A DNA stretch of 64,000 nt, from NCBI RefSeq assembly GCF_965218685.1, contig NZ_OZ244657.1, positions 3,316,255 through 3,380,254 of the forward strand, written 5' to 3'. How positions within the stretch are numbered: the stretch's first letter is position 1; each line of letters opens with the position of its first letter. The DNA comes from Thalassobius sp965218685. Its GTDB lineage: Bacteria > Pseudomonadota > Alphaproteobacteria > Rhodobacterales > Rhodobacteraceae. The notes under the pieces are model-generated. The model made no database searches, was not told the origin of the DNA, and saw only the letters and a program-made list of their open reading frames with translations. Position numbers and translations under genes: made by a program. Below, piece after piece: positions 7,473 through 16,185 of the stretch.

Positions 7473-9008
7473 ATGAACGGCGCAGAGGCCCTTGTCCAAA
7501 GCCTGCTGAACGCAGGCATCGACACATGTTTCGCCAATCCCGGCACATCCGAGATGCATTTCGTCGCCGCTCTGGATCGTCACCCGGGGATGCGCTGCGT
7601 TCTGGGCCTGTTCGAGGGCGTTGTGACCGGCGCCGCCGACGGCTATGGCCGGATGATGGACAAACCCGCCGTGACCTTGCTGCATTGCGGCCCCGGCCTG
7701 ACCAATGGGATGGCCAACCTGCACAACGCGCGCCGTGCAAATACCCCCGTGCTGAACCTCATTGGCGATCAGGCCGACAGCATCGTCGCGCTGGACCCGC
7801 CGCTGACCGCGGACACCACCGCGCTGGCGCAAACCCTGTCTATCTGGACTCGCCGCAGCAACGATCCGGCCCGTGTGTCCGCCGACGCGATGGAGGGTAT
7901 CCGCGCCAGTATGGAAGCCCCCGGCGTGGCCTCGCTGATCCTTCCCTCGGATGCGGCCTGGACCGAAGGCGGCCAAACCGCCGACTACCTGCCCCCCGCC
8001 GCCCCCACAGGCCCCACTGGCCTGGCCGTGGACCGCGCCGCGCAAATGCTGAGCAACGGCAAGAAAACCGTGCTGCTGCTGTCCAACCGCGCCCTGCGCG
8101 AGGCCCCGCTGGAAATCGCTGGCCGCATCGCCCACAAAACCGGCGCGCGCCTGATGACCCTGTCGCAAATCCCCCGCCTTCAAGCGGGCCGCGGCCGTGT
8201 CCCGATTGAACGTATCCCCTATAACGTGGACCTCTCGATCAAGACCTTGGCCGGCACCGAACAGATCATCCAGATCGGTGCGCGCGAACCGGTGAACTTC
8301 TTTGCCTATCCCGGCAAACCCAACACCCCGATGCCCGAGGGCTGCACCTGCCATATGGTCACCCGCCCCGATCAGGATCACCTGGCCGCGCTGGATGCCA
8401 TCGCCCAGGCCGTCGGCGCGAAAACGGCTGCGCCCGAGCCGCAAACCCCCGACCACGGAACCCCGACGGGCACGCCAACCCCCGAGCTTCTGGGCGCGGC
8501 CATCCAGCAAACCCTGCCGGAAAACGCGATTATCGTAGACGAAAGCGTCAGCTACGGCCGCGCGCTTTTACCCTCGTTCTGGACAGCCGCCCCACATGAC
8601 TACCTTCACCTGAACGGTGGCTCGATAGGCCTTGGCATCCCGATGGCCACCGGCGCCGCTGTGGCCTGCCCTGACCGGCGGGTGGTCGCCCTGCAAGCCG
8701 ACGGCTCCGCCCTCTACACCCTCCAAGGCCTCTGGACACAGGCCCGCGAAGGGCTGAATGTCACCACCGTGATCCTGTCAAACAACAGCTACGCAATCCT
8801 GCAAGGCGAGATGGCCGCCGTCGGGGCCACGATGGGCGCCGCCGCAGACGAACTTTTCAACCTCGACCGCCCCGTACCCGACTGGCTCTCCATCGCCAAA
8901 GGCTTCGGCATCCCCGCCACCCGCGCAGAAACGATCGAAACCCTGATCGCGCAAATCAACCGCGCCAACGCCACCCCCGGCCCAAGCCTGATCGAGCTTC
9001 TGATCTAA
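7473..9008 (+). CDS. ThDP-dependent acetolactate-synthase-like enzyme, 511 aa
   Basis: The order is ThDP pyrimidine domain (about 1-165, with the cofactor-activating Glu in LFEGV near 48), central domain (about 185-330) and ThDP pyrophosphate domain (about 350-511). The pyrophosphate motif reads ADGSALYTLQ near 409 with NNSY about 27 residues later, so the usual GDG is ADG. The length is shorter than IlvB (about 560-590), and no small regulatory subunit gene is adjacent, so it is probably not the biosynthetic enzyme. Annotation as acetolactate synthase large subunit or benzoylformate decarboxylase-like lyase fits; the substrate is unknown. Its ribosome site lies inside the metG terminator. 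Confidence 0.82.
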   Translation: MNGAEALVQSLLNAGIDTCFANPGTSEMHFVAALDRHPGMRCVLGLFEGVVTGAADGYGRMMDKPAVTLLHCGPGLTNGMANLHNARRANTPVLNLIGDQADSIVALDPPLTADTTALAQTLSIWTRRSNDPARVSADAMEGIRASMEAPGVASLILPSDAAWTEGGQTADYLPPAAPTGPTGLAVDRAAQMLSNGKKTVLLLSNRALREAPLEIAGRIAHKTGARLMTLSQIPRLQAGRGRVPIERIPYNVDLSIKTLAGTEQIIQIGAREPVNFFAYPGKPNTPMPEGCTCHMVTRPDQDHLAALDAIAQAVGAKTAAPEPQTPDHGTPTGTPTPELLGAAIQQTLPENAIIVDESVSYGRALLPSFWTAAPHDYLHLNGGSIGLGIPMATGAAVACPDRRVVALQADGSALYTLQGLWTQAREGLNVTTVILSNNSYAILQGEMAAVGATMGAAADELFNLDRPVPDWLSIAKGFGIPATRAETIETLIAQINRANATPGPSLIELLI

Positions 9009-9057
9009 AACCCGCTTCTTTGCTCGCAATTACTCCGGGGTGAATGCGCGCAGCGCA

Positions 9058-9088
9058 GAGGGGCAGCGCCCCTCGCTCAGGATTTTTT
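9058..9088 (+). terminator. Hairpin downstream of the ThDP enzyme gene
   Basis: A perfect GAGGGGC/GCCCCTC stem with a 3-nt loop (9058-9074) lies between the convergent ThDP enzyme and PhnA-domain genes. On the plus strand six T follow, but only after a 9-nt gap (9083-9088) and inside the last codons of the opposing gene. It probably separates the convergent transcripts, though it is not a perfect intrinsic terminator on either strand. Confidence 0.45.
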
Positions 9089-9586
9089 GACAAACTGCGT
9101 CAGGATCACGATGCGCTGGCCCTCGACACGGCCCTCGATATGATCGGCATTGTCCGATACCAAGGAAATATTGCGCACTGCCGTGCCCCGCTTGGCGGTA
9201 AAGCCTGCCCCTTTGACCGACAGGTCCTTGATCAACACAACCGTATCCCCCGAGGCCAGAACCGTCCCGTTTGAATCGCGGTGGACAACGTCCGGCTCGT
9301 CGCTTTGGCCGGCCTCGGCCCAGGCCAGCACCTCGGGCTCCAGATAGGCGATGTCCAGCAGGTCATTTGCCCAGGCGGCGTCCAGTTTGTGCAGCAACCT
9401 CCAGGCCAGAACCTGAACGGCGGGCTCAGTACTCCAGATCGCGTCGTTCAGGCATTGCCAATGGGGGCCGTCCACGGGTTTATCGCTGACCCCTTCGGCG
9501 CAGGTCTGGCACAGCAGGACCGTCTCGTCGCGCGGCAGAACAGAGGTTTCGGTGGCGTCGCTGGCGCCGCAAAGCTGGCAGGTCAT
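9077..9586 (-). CDS. PhnA-domain zinc-ribbon protein, 169 aa
   Basis: Two Cys pairs near the N terminus (CQLCG and CQTC) form a zinc ribbon, and the C-terminal part (DSNGTVLASGDTVVLIKDL, then KRGTAVRNISL) is the SH3-like PhnA domain. The family was named for a gene near the E. coli phosphonate operon, but it is not phosphonoacetate hydrolase and its role is unknown. No phosphonate genes are near. I start at the ATG at 9586, because GGAG lies 6 nt upstream; the frame also opens at a TTG four codons earlier, which would sit before that ribosome site. Confidence 0.85.
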   Translation of the reverse strand: MTCQLCGASDATETSVLPRDETVLLCQTCAEGVSDKPVDGPHWQCLNDAIWSTEPAVQVLAWRLLHKLDAAWANDLLDIAYLEPEVLAWAEAGQSDEPDVVHRDSNGTVLASGDTVVLIKDLSVKGAGFTAKRGTAVRNISLVSDNADHIEGRVEGQRIVILTQFVKKS

Positions 9587-9650
9587 GAGGGTCTCCAAAG
9601 GTTATGCCGCCCTTATTGCTGCTTGCGCCGGGCCTGTCGAGCGAAACCTC

Positions 9651-11141
9651 TCAGACCTGCATCGCGGCGCTTACGGCGCGTTTCCAGCGGGCATAGGCAG
9701 CGTCACGTTCATCCGCTTTCATGTCCGGCTCAAACCGGCGCTCGGCCTGCCACTGAGCGGCAAAGCCAGCCTGATCGGGGTATATCCCCGCGTGCATACC
9801 CGCCAGCCAAGCGGCGCCTTTGGCCGTGGTTTCAAGCACTTGCGGCCGGTCAACCGGCGCACCCAGAATGCCCGAGAGGTACTGCATCGCCCAATCCGAG
9901 GCCGCCATACCCCCGTCAACCCGCAGCACCGTACTGGCCGCGCCGGGCCAATCGGCCTGCATCGCCTCCAGCAGGTCACGGGTTTGCAGACCAACGCTTT
10001 GCAGGGCCGCGCGGGCAAACTCGGCCGGCCCCGAGTTGCGCGTCAGTCCAAACACCGCCCCGCGCGTCTCCGGTGACCAATAGGGCGCCCCAAGGCCGGT
10101 GAAGGCGGGTACGATCACAAGGTCTTGTTCGGGATCCGCGGTTTCAGCCAGATGGCCTGTCTGGCTGGCCTTTTCAATGATCCCCAACCCATCGCGCAGC
10201 CATTGCACCACCGCTCCGGCAATGAAAATCGCGCCCTCCAAGGCATAGGTCCGCTGCCCGTCCAGTTGATAGGCCACAGTGGTCAGCAGACGGTTTTCGG
10301 ACAGAACCGGCGTGTCCCCGGTATTGAGCAGCGCAAAACAACCCGTTCCATAAGTGGATTTCATCATCCCCGGCTGAAAACAGGCCTGCCCGATGGTCGC
10401 AGCCTGCTGGTCCCCTGCGACCCCCAGAATGGGCGTCTGCCCGCCCAGCAACGCGGTCACGCCATAGTCGGCGGCGCAGTCCTTAATCTGCGGCAACAGG
10501 GACATGGGAATATCCAGCAATTCGCATATCTGCGGGCTCCAATCGCCGCTGTGCAGATCATACAACATGGTGCGCGCCGCGTTGGTGGCATCGGTGGCGT
10601 GCACACGGCCCTCGGTCAGTTTCCAGATCAGAAAGCTGTCAACAGTGCCAAAGCGCAGCTTTCCTTCCTCGGCCCGCGCGCGGGCACCTTCGACGTTATC
10701 CAGCAGCCATTTCAGTTTCGTGGCCGAGAAATACGGATCCAGCAGCAGGCCCGTGCTTTTCCGGATCATGTCCTCGTGTCCGGCGTCGCGCAGTTGGGCG
10801 CAAATATCGGCGGTGCGCCGGTCCTGCCAGACAATGGCGTTGTGCAGGCATTCTCCGGTTTCGGCATCCCACAGCAGCGTGGTTTCGCGCTGGTTGGTGA
10901 TGCCGATGCCAGCAATGTCGGCAGCGCTTAGGCCAGCCTGCGCCAGCGCGTCCCGGGCCGAGCGGCACGTGGTTTGCCACAGGTCTTCGGGGGCGTGCTC
11001 GACCCAGCCCGAGGCGGGAAAATGCTGGGCAAATTCCTCTTGCCCGACAGAAACCACCTGCATCTGTGCGTCAAATACGATCGCCCGCGAGGACGTCGTT
11101 CCCTGATCCAGCGCCAGAATATAGCCTGCTTGCGGTGCCAT
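9651..11141 (-). CDS. glpK: Glycerol kinase, 496 aa
   Basis: This FGGY-family kinase phosphorylates glycerol to glycerol 3-phosphate. The N-terminal ATP-binding motif is ALDQGTTSSRAIVFD; GIGITNQRET, IVWQDRRT, the substrate loop SFLIWKLT, GVAGDQQAAT and the C-terminal VDGGMAASDWAMQYLS follow the GlpK pattern, and the length is exactly that of the family. A GGGAGG ribosome site precedes the ATG. It lies 38 nt downstream of glpD in the same direction, so the two form a glycerol catabolic operon. No glycerol facilitator or transporter is in view. Confidence 0.95.
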   Translation of the reverse strand: MAPQAGYILALDQGTTSSRAIVFDAQMQVVSVGQEEFAQHFPASGWVEHAPEDLWQTTCRSARDALAQAGLSAADIAGIGITNQRETTLLWDAETGECLHNAIVWQDRRTADICAQLRDAGHEDMIRKSTGLLLDPYFSATKLKWLLDNVEGARARAEEGKLRFGTVDSFLIWKLTEGRVHATDATNAARTMLYDLHSGDWSPQICELLDIPMSLLPQIKDCAADYGVTALLGGQTPILGVAGDQQAATIGQACFQPGMMKSTYGTGCFALLNTGDTPVLSENRLLTTVAYQLDGQRTYALEGAIFIAGAVVQWLRDGLGIIEKASQTGHLAETADPEQDLVIVPAFTGLGAPYWSPETRGAVFGLTRNSGPAEFARAALQSVGLQTRDLLEAMQADWPGAASTVLRVDGGMAASDWAMQYLSGILGAPVDRPQVLETTAKGAAWLAGMHAGIYPDQAGFAAQWQAERRFEPDMKADERDAAYARWKRAVSAAMQV

Positions 11142-11179
11142 CTTGTGCCCTCCCTCATACGTCCAATCTGGCGCAGAAA

Positions 11180-12724
11180 TCAGGCGGGGGCCAGTCTTTC
11201 GCTAAGGAACTTGGCAACCCCTTCGATTTGTTCGGGCGTCATCACCAGCCCCAGTTTCGAGCGCCGCCACAGAACGTCCTCGGTGGTGCGGGCGAATTCG
11301 TGGGTGACCATCCAGCGCAGCTCGGCCTCGGACAGGCCAGCGCCGAAATCACGGCCCAGATCAGCGCGGGTTTTGGCGTCACCCAGTATCCCGGACGCGT
11401 CCGTGCCATAGGCCCGGAACATCCGTTGCGCATCGCGCGCGCTGAGAAAGGGATAGTCAGCCCTCAGGGCATCGGTACGGGACGCGGCCTGAGCCACGGG
11501 AAAATCGCCACCGGGCAAGGGCGCGCGAGCGGTCCAAGCCCCAGACATCCGGGGAAAGCTGGGTGCCAGTTTCTCCAGCGCGTGCTCGGCCAGTTTTCGA
11601 TAGGTGGTGATCTTGCCGCCGAACACCGACAAAAGCGGCGCGCCATCGCTGTCCAGTTCCAACACGTAATCCCGCGTCGCCGCCTGCGCCGCACTGGCCC
11701 CGTCATCATAAAGCGGCCTGACCCCCGCAAAACTGTGAATAATATCATTCTCTGTCAGAGGCTTGGCCAGATAACGGTTGATGAATTCCAGCAGGTAATC
11801 ACGCTCTGCTCCGGTCAGGGTCGGGGGTGTGTCCGGATCTTCGTGGTCCATGTCCGTGGTGCCGATCATGGTAAAGTCCTGCTCAAAGGGGATGGCAAAT
11901 ATGATCCGCCCATCGGGCCCCTGCAGGAAATAACACCGATCATGATCAGCGATACGCGGCACTAAGATATGGCTGCCCCGCACCAACCGCACCCGCGCGG
12001 CCGAGCGAACTCCGGTCTGGCCCAGAACCTGCCGCACCCAGGGGCCAGCAGCATTCACCAGGGCGCGGGCGCGATATGTGCCCTGATCGGTCTCAATCAC
12101 CCACAGATCGTCCGCACGCCGCGCCGACAGCACCCGCGTGCCCACCATGATCTGAGCACCCCTGGCCTGAGCGTCGCGCGCATTCAGAACAACAAGGCGC
12201 GAATCCTGCACCCAGACATCCGAATATTCAAAAGCGCGGGCAAACTGCGGTTGCAGCGCATCCCCCGCGGGGTCTTCGGCCAAGCTCAGGCTGCGGGTCG
12301 GCGGCAGCATTTTCCGGCCGCCCATGTGGTCATACAGGAACAGACCCATACGGATGATCCAGTCGGGGCGCCGCCCCTTCAGCCAGGGCATCACGCGGCT
12401 AAGCAAACGCGAGGTGGGTGTCTCGCCCTCAAACCGCATATCGCGCGAAAGCGGTAGGACAAAGCGCATCGGCCAGGCGATATGAGGCATGGCGGCCAGC
12501 AGGTGCTCGCGCTCGATCAGGGCCTCGCGCACAAGGCGGAATTCAAAATATTCAAGATACCGCAGCCCGCCGTGGAACAGTTTGGTCGAGGCAGACGAGG
12601 TCGCGCCCGCAAGATCGCCCTTCTCGGCCAGGGCCACGCGCAAACCCCGCCCGGCTGCGTCACGGGCGATGCCGCAACCATTCACGCCGCCACCGATCAC
12701 GAACAGATCGTAAATGTCGTCCAT
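11180..12724 (-). CDS. glpD: Aerobic glycerol-3-phosphate dehydrogenase, 514 aa
   Basis: An FAD-dependent, membrane-associated enzyme that oxidises glycerol 3-phosphate to dihydroxyacetone phosphate and feeds electrons to quinone. The FAD-binding GGGVNGCGIARDAAGRG begins at about residue 11, followed by SSASTKLFHGGLRYLE, TTDMDHEDPDTPP and the SVFGGKITTYRKLAE motif that marks GlpD. Length matches the family. GGAGAGA precedes the ATG. It is the first gene of the glpD-glpK pair. No GlpR-type repressor gene is next to it, so control of the operon cannot be read from this window. Confidence 0.95.
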   Translation of the reverse strand: MDDIYDLFVIGGGVNGCGIARDAAGRGLRVALAEKGDLAGATSSASTKLFHGGLRYLEYFEFRLVREALIEREHLLAAMPHIAWPMRFVLPLSRDMRFEGETPTSRLLSRVMPWLKGRRPDWIIRMGLFLYDHMGGRKMLPPTRSLSLAEDPAGDALQPQFARAFEYSDVWVQDSRLVVLNARDAQARGAQIMVGTRVLSARRADDLWVIETDQGTYRARALVNAAGPWVRQVLGQTGVRSAARVRLVRGSHILVPRIADHDRCYFLQGPDGRIIFAIPFEQDFTMIGTTDMDHEDPDTPPTLTGAERDYLLEFINRYLAKPLTENDIIHSFAGVRPLYDDGASAAQAATRDYVLELDSDGAPLLSVFGGKITTYRKLAEHALEKLAPSFPRMSGAWTARAPLPGGDFPVAQAASRTDALRADYPFLSARDAQRMFRAYGTDASGILGDAKTRADLGRDFGAGLSEAELRWMVTHEFARTTEDVLWRRSKLGLVMTPEQIEGVAKFLSERLAPA

Positions 12725-12963
12725 CTGTCTCTCCGTGGGCTCAGATCTTTTCCTACCTGCGCCGCTGCACCGCGCCGGTCAAGCAGCGCGCAACGTCATC
12801 CACGCAGGTTTCACGAAACTGTCACCGTGCGCGCCCAGACCCGAATGATTAAAAATTAGGCGACACGCCGGACCCTGCCAACAATTTAGACGCCTCTCTC
12901 TTGTACATCCTGAATTGGCGTCATCAAATCGAAACACTTTCAACTCTCGACACACGCGGGATC

Positions 12964-14394
12964 ATGGACACGAAACCAAGCTTTTTTGACGAGATGTACG
13001 ACGGTTCCGGCGCGCCGCGCGATCCGTACAGCCTCTATAGCGAATGGTTCGGCCAGGAAGACCTCAAGCATCTGCGCAATAAATCGCAAGAAGCCGAAGC
13101 GTTCTTTCGCCGGATCGGTATTACATTCAATGTGTATGGCCAACAGGAGGCAGACGAACGTCTGATCCCCTTTGACATTGTGCCACGCATTATATCCGCC
13201 CGCGAATGGGCGCGATTGGAACAAGGGATCGAACAGCGTGTCCGCGCCATCAACGCTTTTTTGTATGACATCTATCACCGTCAGGAAATCCTGCGTGCCG
13301 GGCGCGTCCCCAAAGACCTGATCGCCAAGAACGAGGCGTTTCTGCCCCAGATGGTCGGTGTGAACCCACCCGGCGGAGTATACACGCATATCGTCGGCAC
13401 CGATCTGGTGCGCACAGGCGAGAACGAATTTTACGTGCTCGAGGATAACGCCCGCACGCCCTCGGGGGTCAGCTATATGCTGGAAAACCGGGAAACCATG
13501 CTGCAGATGTTCCCCGAGTTGTTCACCAAGCTTAAGGTGCGGCCGGTTTCCTCGTATCCGCAAAGCCTGCGTCGGTCTCTGGCCGCTTGTGCGCCGCCTG
13601 CCTTTAACGGGGATCGCCCTGAGGTCGCGGTGCTGACGCCGGGGATTTATAATTCGGCCTATTTCGAGCACGCCTTCCTGGCCGATCAGATGGGGGCTGA
13701 ACTGGTCGAATCTCATGACCTGCGGATCGTGGACGGACGGGTCTGCATGCGCACCACCCGCGGTTTCAAGGCGATCGACGTGCTGTATCGCCGCGTGGAT
13801 GATGACTATTTGGATCCGCTGAACTTCAACCCGGATTCAATGTTGGGCGTTCCGGGCATCATGGATGTCTATCGCGCGGGCGGCATCACCATCGCCAATG
13901 CGCCGGGCACCGGGATCGCGGATGACAAGGCGCTGTATTCCTACATGCCTGATATCGTTGAGTTCTATACGGGCGAAAAAGCGATCCTGCAAAACGTGCC
14001 AACCTGGCGTTGCTCTGAAGAGGACAGCCTGAAATACGTGTTGGATAACCTGCCCGAACTGGTGGTGAAAGAGGTCCACGGATCAGGCGGCTATGGCATG
14101 TTGGTCGGCCCCGCCGCCAGCAAGCGCGAACTGGCCGCGTTCGAAAAGAAACTGCGCGCCAAGCCCTGGAACTATATCGCGCAGCCGACGCTGGCCCTGT
14201 CCACCGTGCCGATCATGGCCAAAAAGGGCCTGGCGCCGCGGCATGTGGATCTGCGGCCCTTTGTTCTGGTGTCGCCCGGCAAGGTGCACATCACGCCGGG
14301 CGGCCTGACCCGTGTGGCGTTGAAAGAAGGCTCTTTGGTAGTGAACTCGTCACAGGGTGGCGGAACCAAGGACACATGGGTGCTGGGGGACTAA
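12964..14394 (+). CDS. Circularly permuted type 2 ATP-grasp protein, 476 aa
   Basis: The protein matches the DUF404/DUF407 ATP-grasp family by eye: FFDEMYDGSGAPRDPY at the start, FYVLEDNARTPSGVSYMLENR in the middle, VVKEVHGSGGYGMLVGP as the glycine-rich nucleotide-binding loop (about 363-379), and a C-terminal PRHVDLRPFVL and GGLTRVAL with metal/phosphate contacts. ATP-grasp enzymes ligate carboxylates to amines through acyl-phosphates; published comparative genomics links this branch to peptide or amide bond formation. It is the first gene of the Anbu operon. I chose the ATG at 12964 because the family starts there, although the ribosome site is weak; the open frame extends to a TTG at 12901. 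Confidence 0.9.
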   Translation: MDTKPSFFDEMYDGSGAPRDPYSLYSEWFGQEDLKHLRNKSQEAEAFFRRIGITFNVYGQQEADERLIPFDIVPRIISAREWARLEQGIEQRVRAINAFLYDIYHRQEILRAGRVPKDLIAKNEAFLPQMVGVNPPGGVYTHIVGTDLVRTGENEFYVLEDNARTPSGVSYMLENRETMLQMFPELFTKLKVRPVSSYPQSLRRSLAACAPPAFNGDRPEVAVLTPGIYNSAYFEHAFLADQMGAELVESHDLRIVDGRVCMRTTRGFKAIDVLYRRVDDDYLDPLNFNPDSMLGVPGIMDVYRAGGITIANAPGTGIADDKALYSYMPDIVEFYTGEKAILQNVPTWRCSEEDSLKYVLDNLPELVVKEVHGSGGYGMLVGPAASKRELAAFEKKLRAKPWNYIAQPTLALSTVPIMAKKGLAPRHVDLRPFVLVSPGKVHITPGGLTRVALKEGSLVVNSSQGGGTKDTWVLGD

Positions 14395-14398
14395 GACG

Positions 14399-15334
14399 AT
14401 GCTGGGAAAAACCGCTGGCGGCCTCTTTTGGATGTTCCGCTATATCGAACGCTGCGAAAACACCGCGCGCCTGCTGGACGCGGGCTGGCGCATCTCTTTG
14501 ACCCGCACGGGCGAAGACGAGTGGGAAAGCGTGATCAACACGGCCGGTATTCGGTTTCTGTACGAAGAGAAATTTCAGGATTTCGAGGCGCGCAATGTCA
14601 TCAATTTCCTGCTGCGGGATGGGGATAATCCGTCCTCGGTGTTGTCTGCGATTGGACTGGCGCGGTCAAACGCGCGGCTGGTCCGCACGGCCTTGTCTGC
14701 CGAGGTCTGGGAGGCCGTCAACGAATACTGGATGACGATGAAGGCCCTGCTTGCCCGCCCGGTAACCGAGAAAAACCTGGCGCAGGTATTGGCCGAGATC
14801 CGCAACCGCACCGCCATCGTGCGCGGGACATTGCACGGCACGATGCTGCGCAACGATATCTATAATTTCTGCCGCCTTGGCACATTTCTGGAGCGTGCTG
14901 ACAACACGGCGCGGATTCTGGATGTGAAATACTATGTGCTGCTGCCCTCGGCCTCGTTCGTGGGCTCGTCAGTGGACAACACCCAATGGGAGAATATCCT
15001 GCGCTCGGTCGGTGCAGAACGCTCGTTTACCTGGCTGCATGGCGGCGATCCCACGCCCAGCGCCATTGCCGACTTTCTGATCCTTGACCGCCGGATGCCG
15101 CGCAGCCTGGCCTTCTGTCATGGCAAGATCCAGGAAAACCTGGCCCTGCTGGAAAACGAATACGGCTCCCGCCTGCCCTGCCAGGACCAGGCGGAAACCT
15201 GCGTCGCCCGGTTCAGGGACCGCGCCGTTGTGGATGTATTCGACGAGGGGCTGCACGAGTATCTGGAAAGCTCGATCCACGAAACCGCGATGCTGGCCAG
15301 CCAGATCGAACAAGACTTCCGCTTTTACGGCTAG
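14399..15334 (+). CDS. Alpha-E domain (DUF403) protein, 311 aa
   Basis: The N terminus LGKTAGGLFWMFRYIERCENTAR is the signature of the alpha-E family, an all-helical domain repeated through the protein (a second ERADNTARILD copy near 165). The Glu/Arg pairs repeat at similar spacing, suggesting an internal duplication. Its biochemical role is unknown, but it is almost always encoded next to the permuted ATP-grasp and transglutaminase genes, so it probably forms part of the ligase complex. It starts 4 nt after the upstream stop, with GGGGGA as ribosome site. Confidence 0.9.
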   Translation: MLGKTAGGLFWMFRYIERCENTARLLDAGWRISLTRTGEDEWESVINTAGIRFLYEEKFQDFEARNVINFLLRDGDNPSSVLSAIGLARSNARLVRTALSAEVWEAVNEYWMTMKALLARPVTEKNLAQVLAEIRNRTAIVRGTLHGTMLRNDIYNFCRLGTFLERADNTARILDVKYYVLLPSASFVGSSVDNTQWENILRSVGAERSFTWLHGGDPTPSAIADFLILDRRMPRSLAFCHGKIQENLALLENEYGSRLPCQDQAETCVARFRDRAVVDVFDEGLHEYLESSIHETAMLASQIEQDFRFYG

Positions 15335-15338
15335 GCTC

Positions 15339-16154
15339 ATGATTCTGAATATTTCCCACGTATCCACATATACTTACGACAGCCCCGATTCTTACGCCCT
15401 GCTCCAACTGCGGCTAAAACCCCGCGATGGCCACGGCCAACTGGTACAACAATGGGCCACCCAGATCGAAGGTGCCACGCGGCAGCTGAGCTTTGATGAC
15501 GAGTATGGCAATCACGTCGATCTGATCCTTGTGGACCCCGAGGCGACCTCGGTCACCATCTCCTGCGCGGGCACCGTGTCTGTCGAAGATCGTGCCGGCG
15601 TGGTGGGCACTCACAAGACCCACACACCGCTGTGGCTGTACGAGGCAACAACGCCGCTGACCACGCCTGGCAAGGCTCTGCGCAAGCTGGTCGCGGACAC
15701 AAAGCCTAAACCGGACGAGGCCCCGCTGGCCCATATGCATCGCCTGACCGCGGCCATTGCTGCCAAGGTCCGCTATGAAACCGGCCACACGGATTCAGCC
15801 ACCACCGCCGAGGCCGCCCTGTCAGCAGGTCACGGCGTCTGTCAGGACCACGCTCATATCATGATCACCGCCGCCCGCTTGTTCGGGCTACCGGCGCGCT
15901 ATGTCTCGGGGTACCTGATGATCGATGGCCAGGAAGAGCAGGACGCAACCCACGCCTGGGCCGAAGTCTGGATCGAGGGCCTGGGCTGGGTCGGTTTTGA
16001 TGTCTCGAACGCGATCTGCCCCGATGACCGCTACGTCCGCGTGGCCGTGGGCCGCGATTACCGCGACGCCGCGCCTGTTCATGGTATCCGGCATGGCTCG
16101 GGGTCCGAAGATCTTCACGTCGCCTTGAAAGTTCAGAGTCAGACTGATCAATAG
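15339..16154 (+). CDS. Transglutaminase-like cysteine protease family protein, 271 aa
   Basis: An N-terminal beta-rich domain (about 1-125) precedes a transglutaminase core with the full triad: Cys168 in GHGVCQDHAH, His205 in THAWAEVW and Asp221 in GFDVSN. Bacterial members of this fold more often hydrolyse amide bonds than form crosslinks. With the ATP-grasp and alpha-E genes it makes the conserved three-gene set, here followed by Anbu. It starts 4 nt after the alpha-E stop. No signal peptide is seen, so it acts in the cytoplasm. Confidence 0.92.
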   Translation: MILNISHVSTYTYDSPDSYALLQLRLKPRDGHGQLVQQWATQIEGATRQLSFDDEYGNHVDLILVDPEATSVTISCAGTVSVEDRAGVVGTHKTHTPLWLYEATTPLTTPGKALRKLVADTKPKPDEAPLAHMHRLTAAIAAKVRYETGHTDSATTAEAALSAGHGVCQDHAHIMITAARLFGLPARYVSGYLMIDGQEEQDATHAWAEVWIEGLGWVGFDVSNAICPDDRYVRVAVGRDYRDAAPVHGIRHGSGSEDLHVALKVQSQTDQ

Positions 16155-16185
16155 AGGCAGCACTTAGGAATCGGATTCGACGAAC

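Noticed and set aside
5507..7546. Long open frame on the minus strand opposite metG (679 codons)
   Set aside because: It mirrors metG, whose motifs are certain. GC-rich genes with biased third positions give such antisense frames; the translation has no recognisable motif and is rich in Gly/His/Arg.
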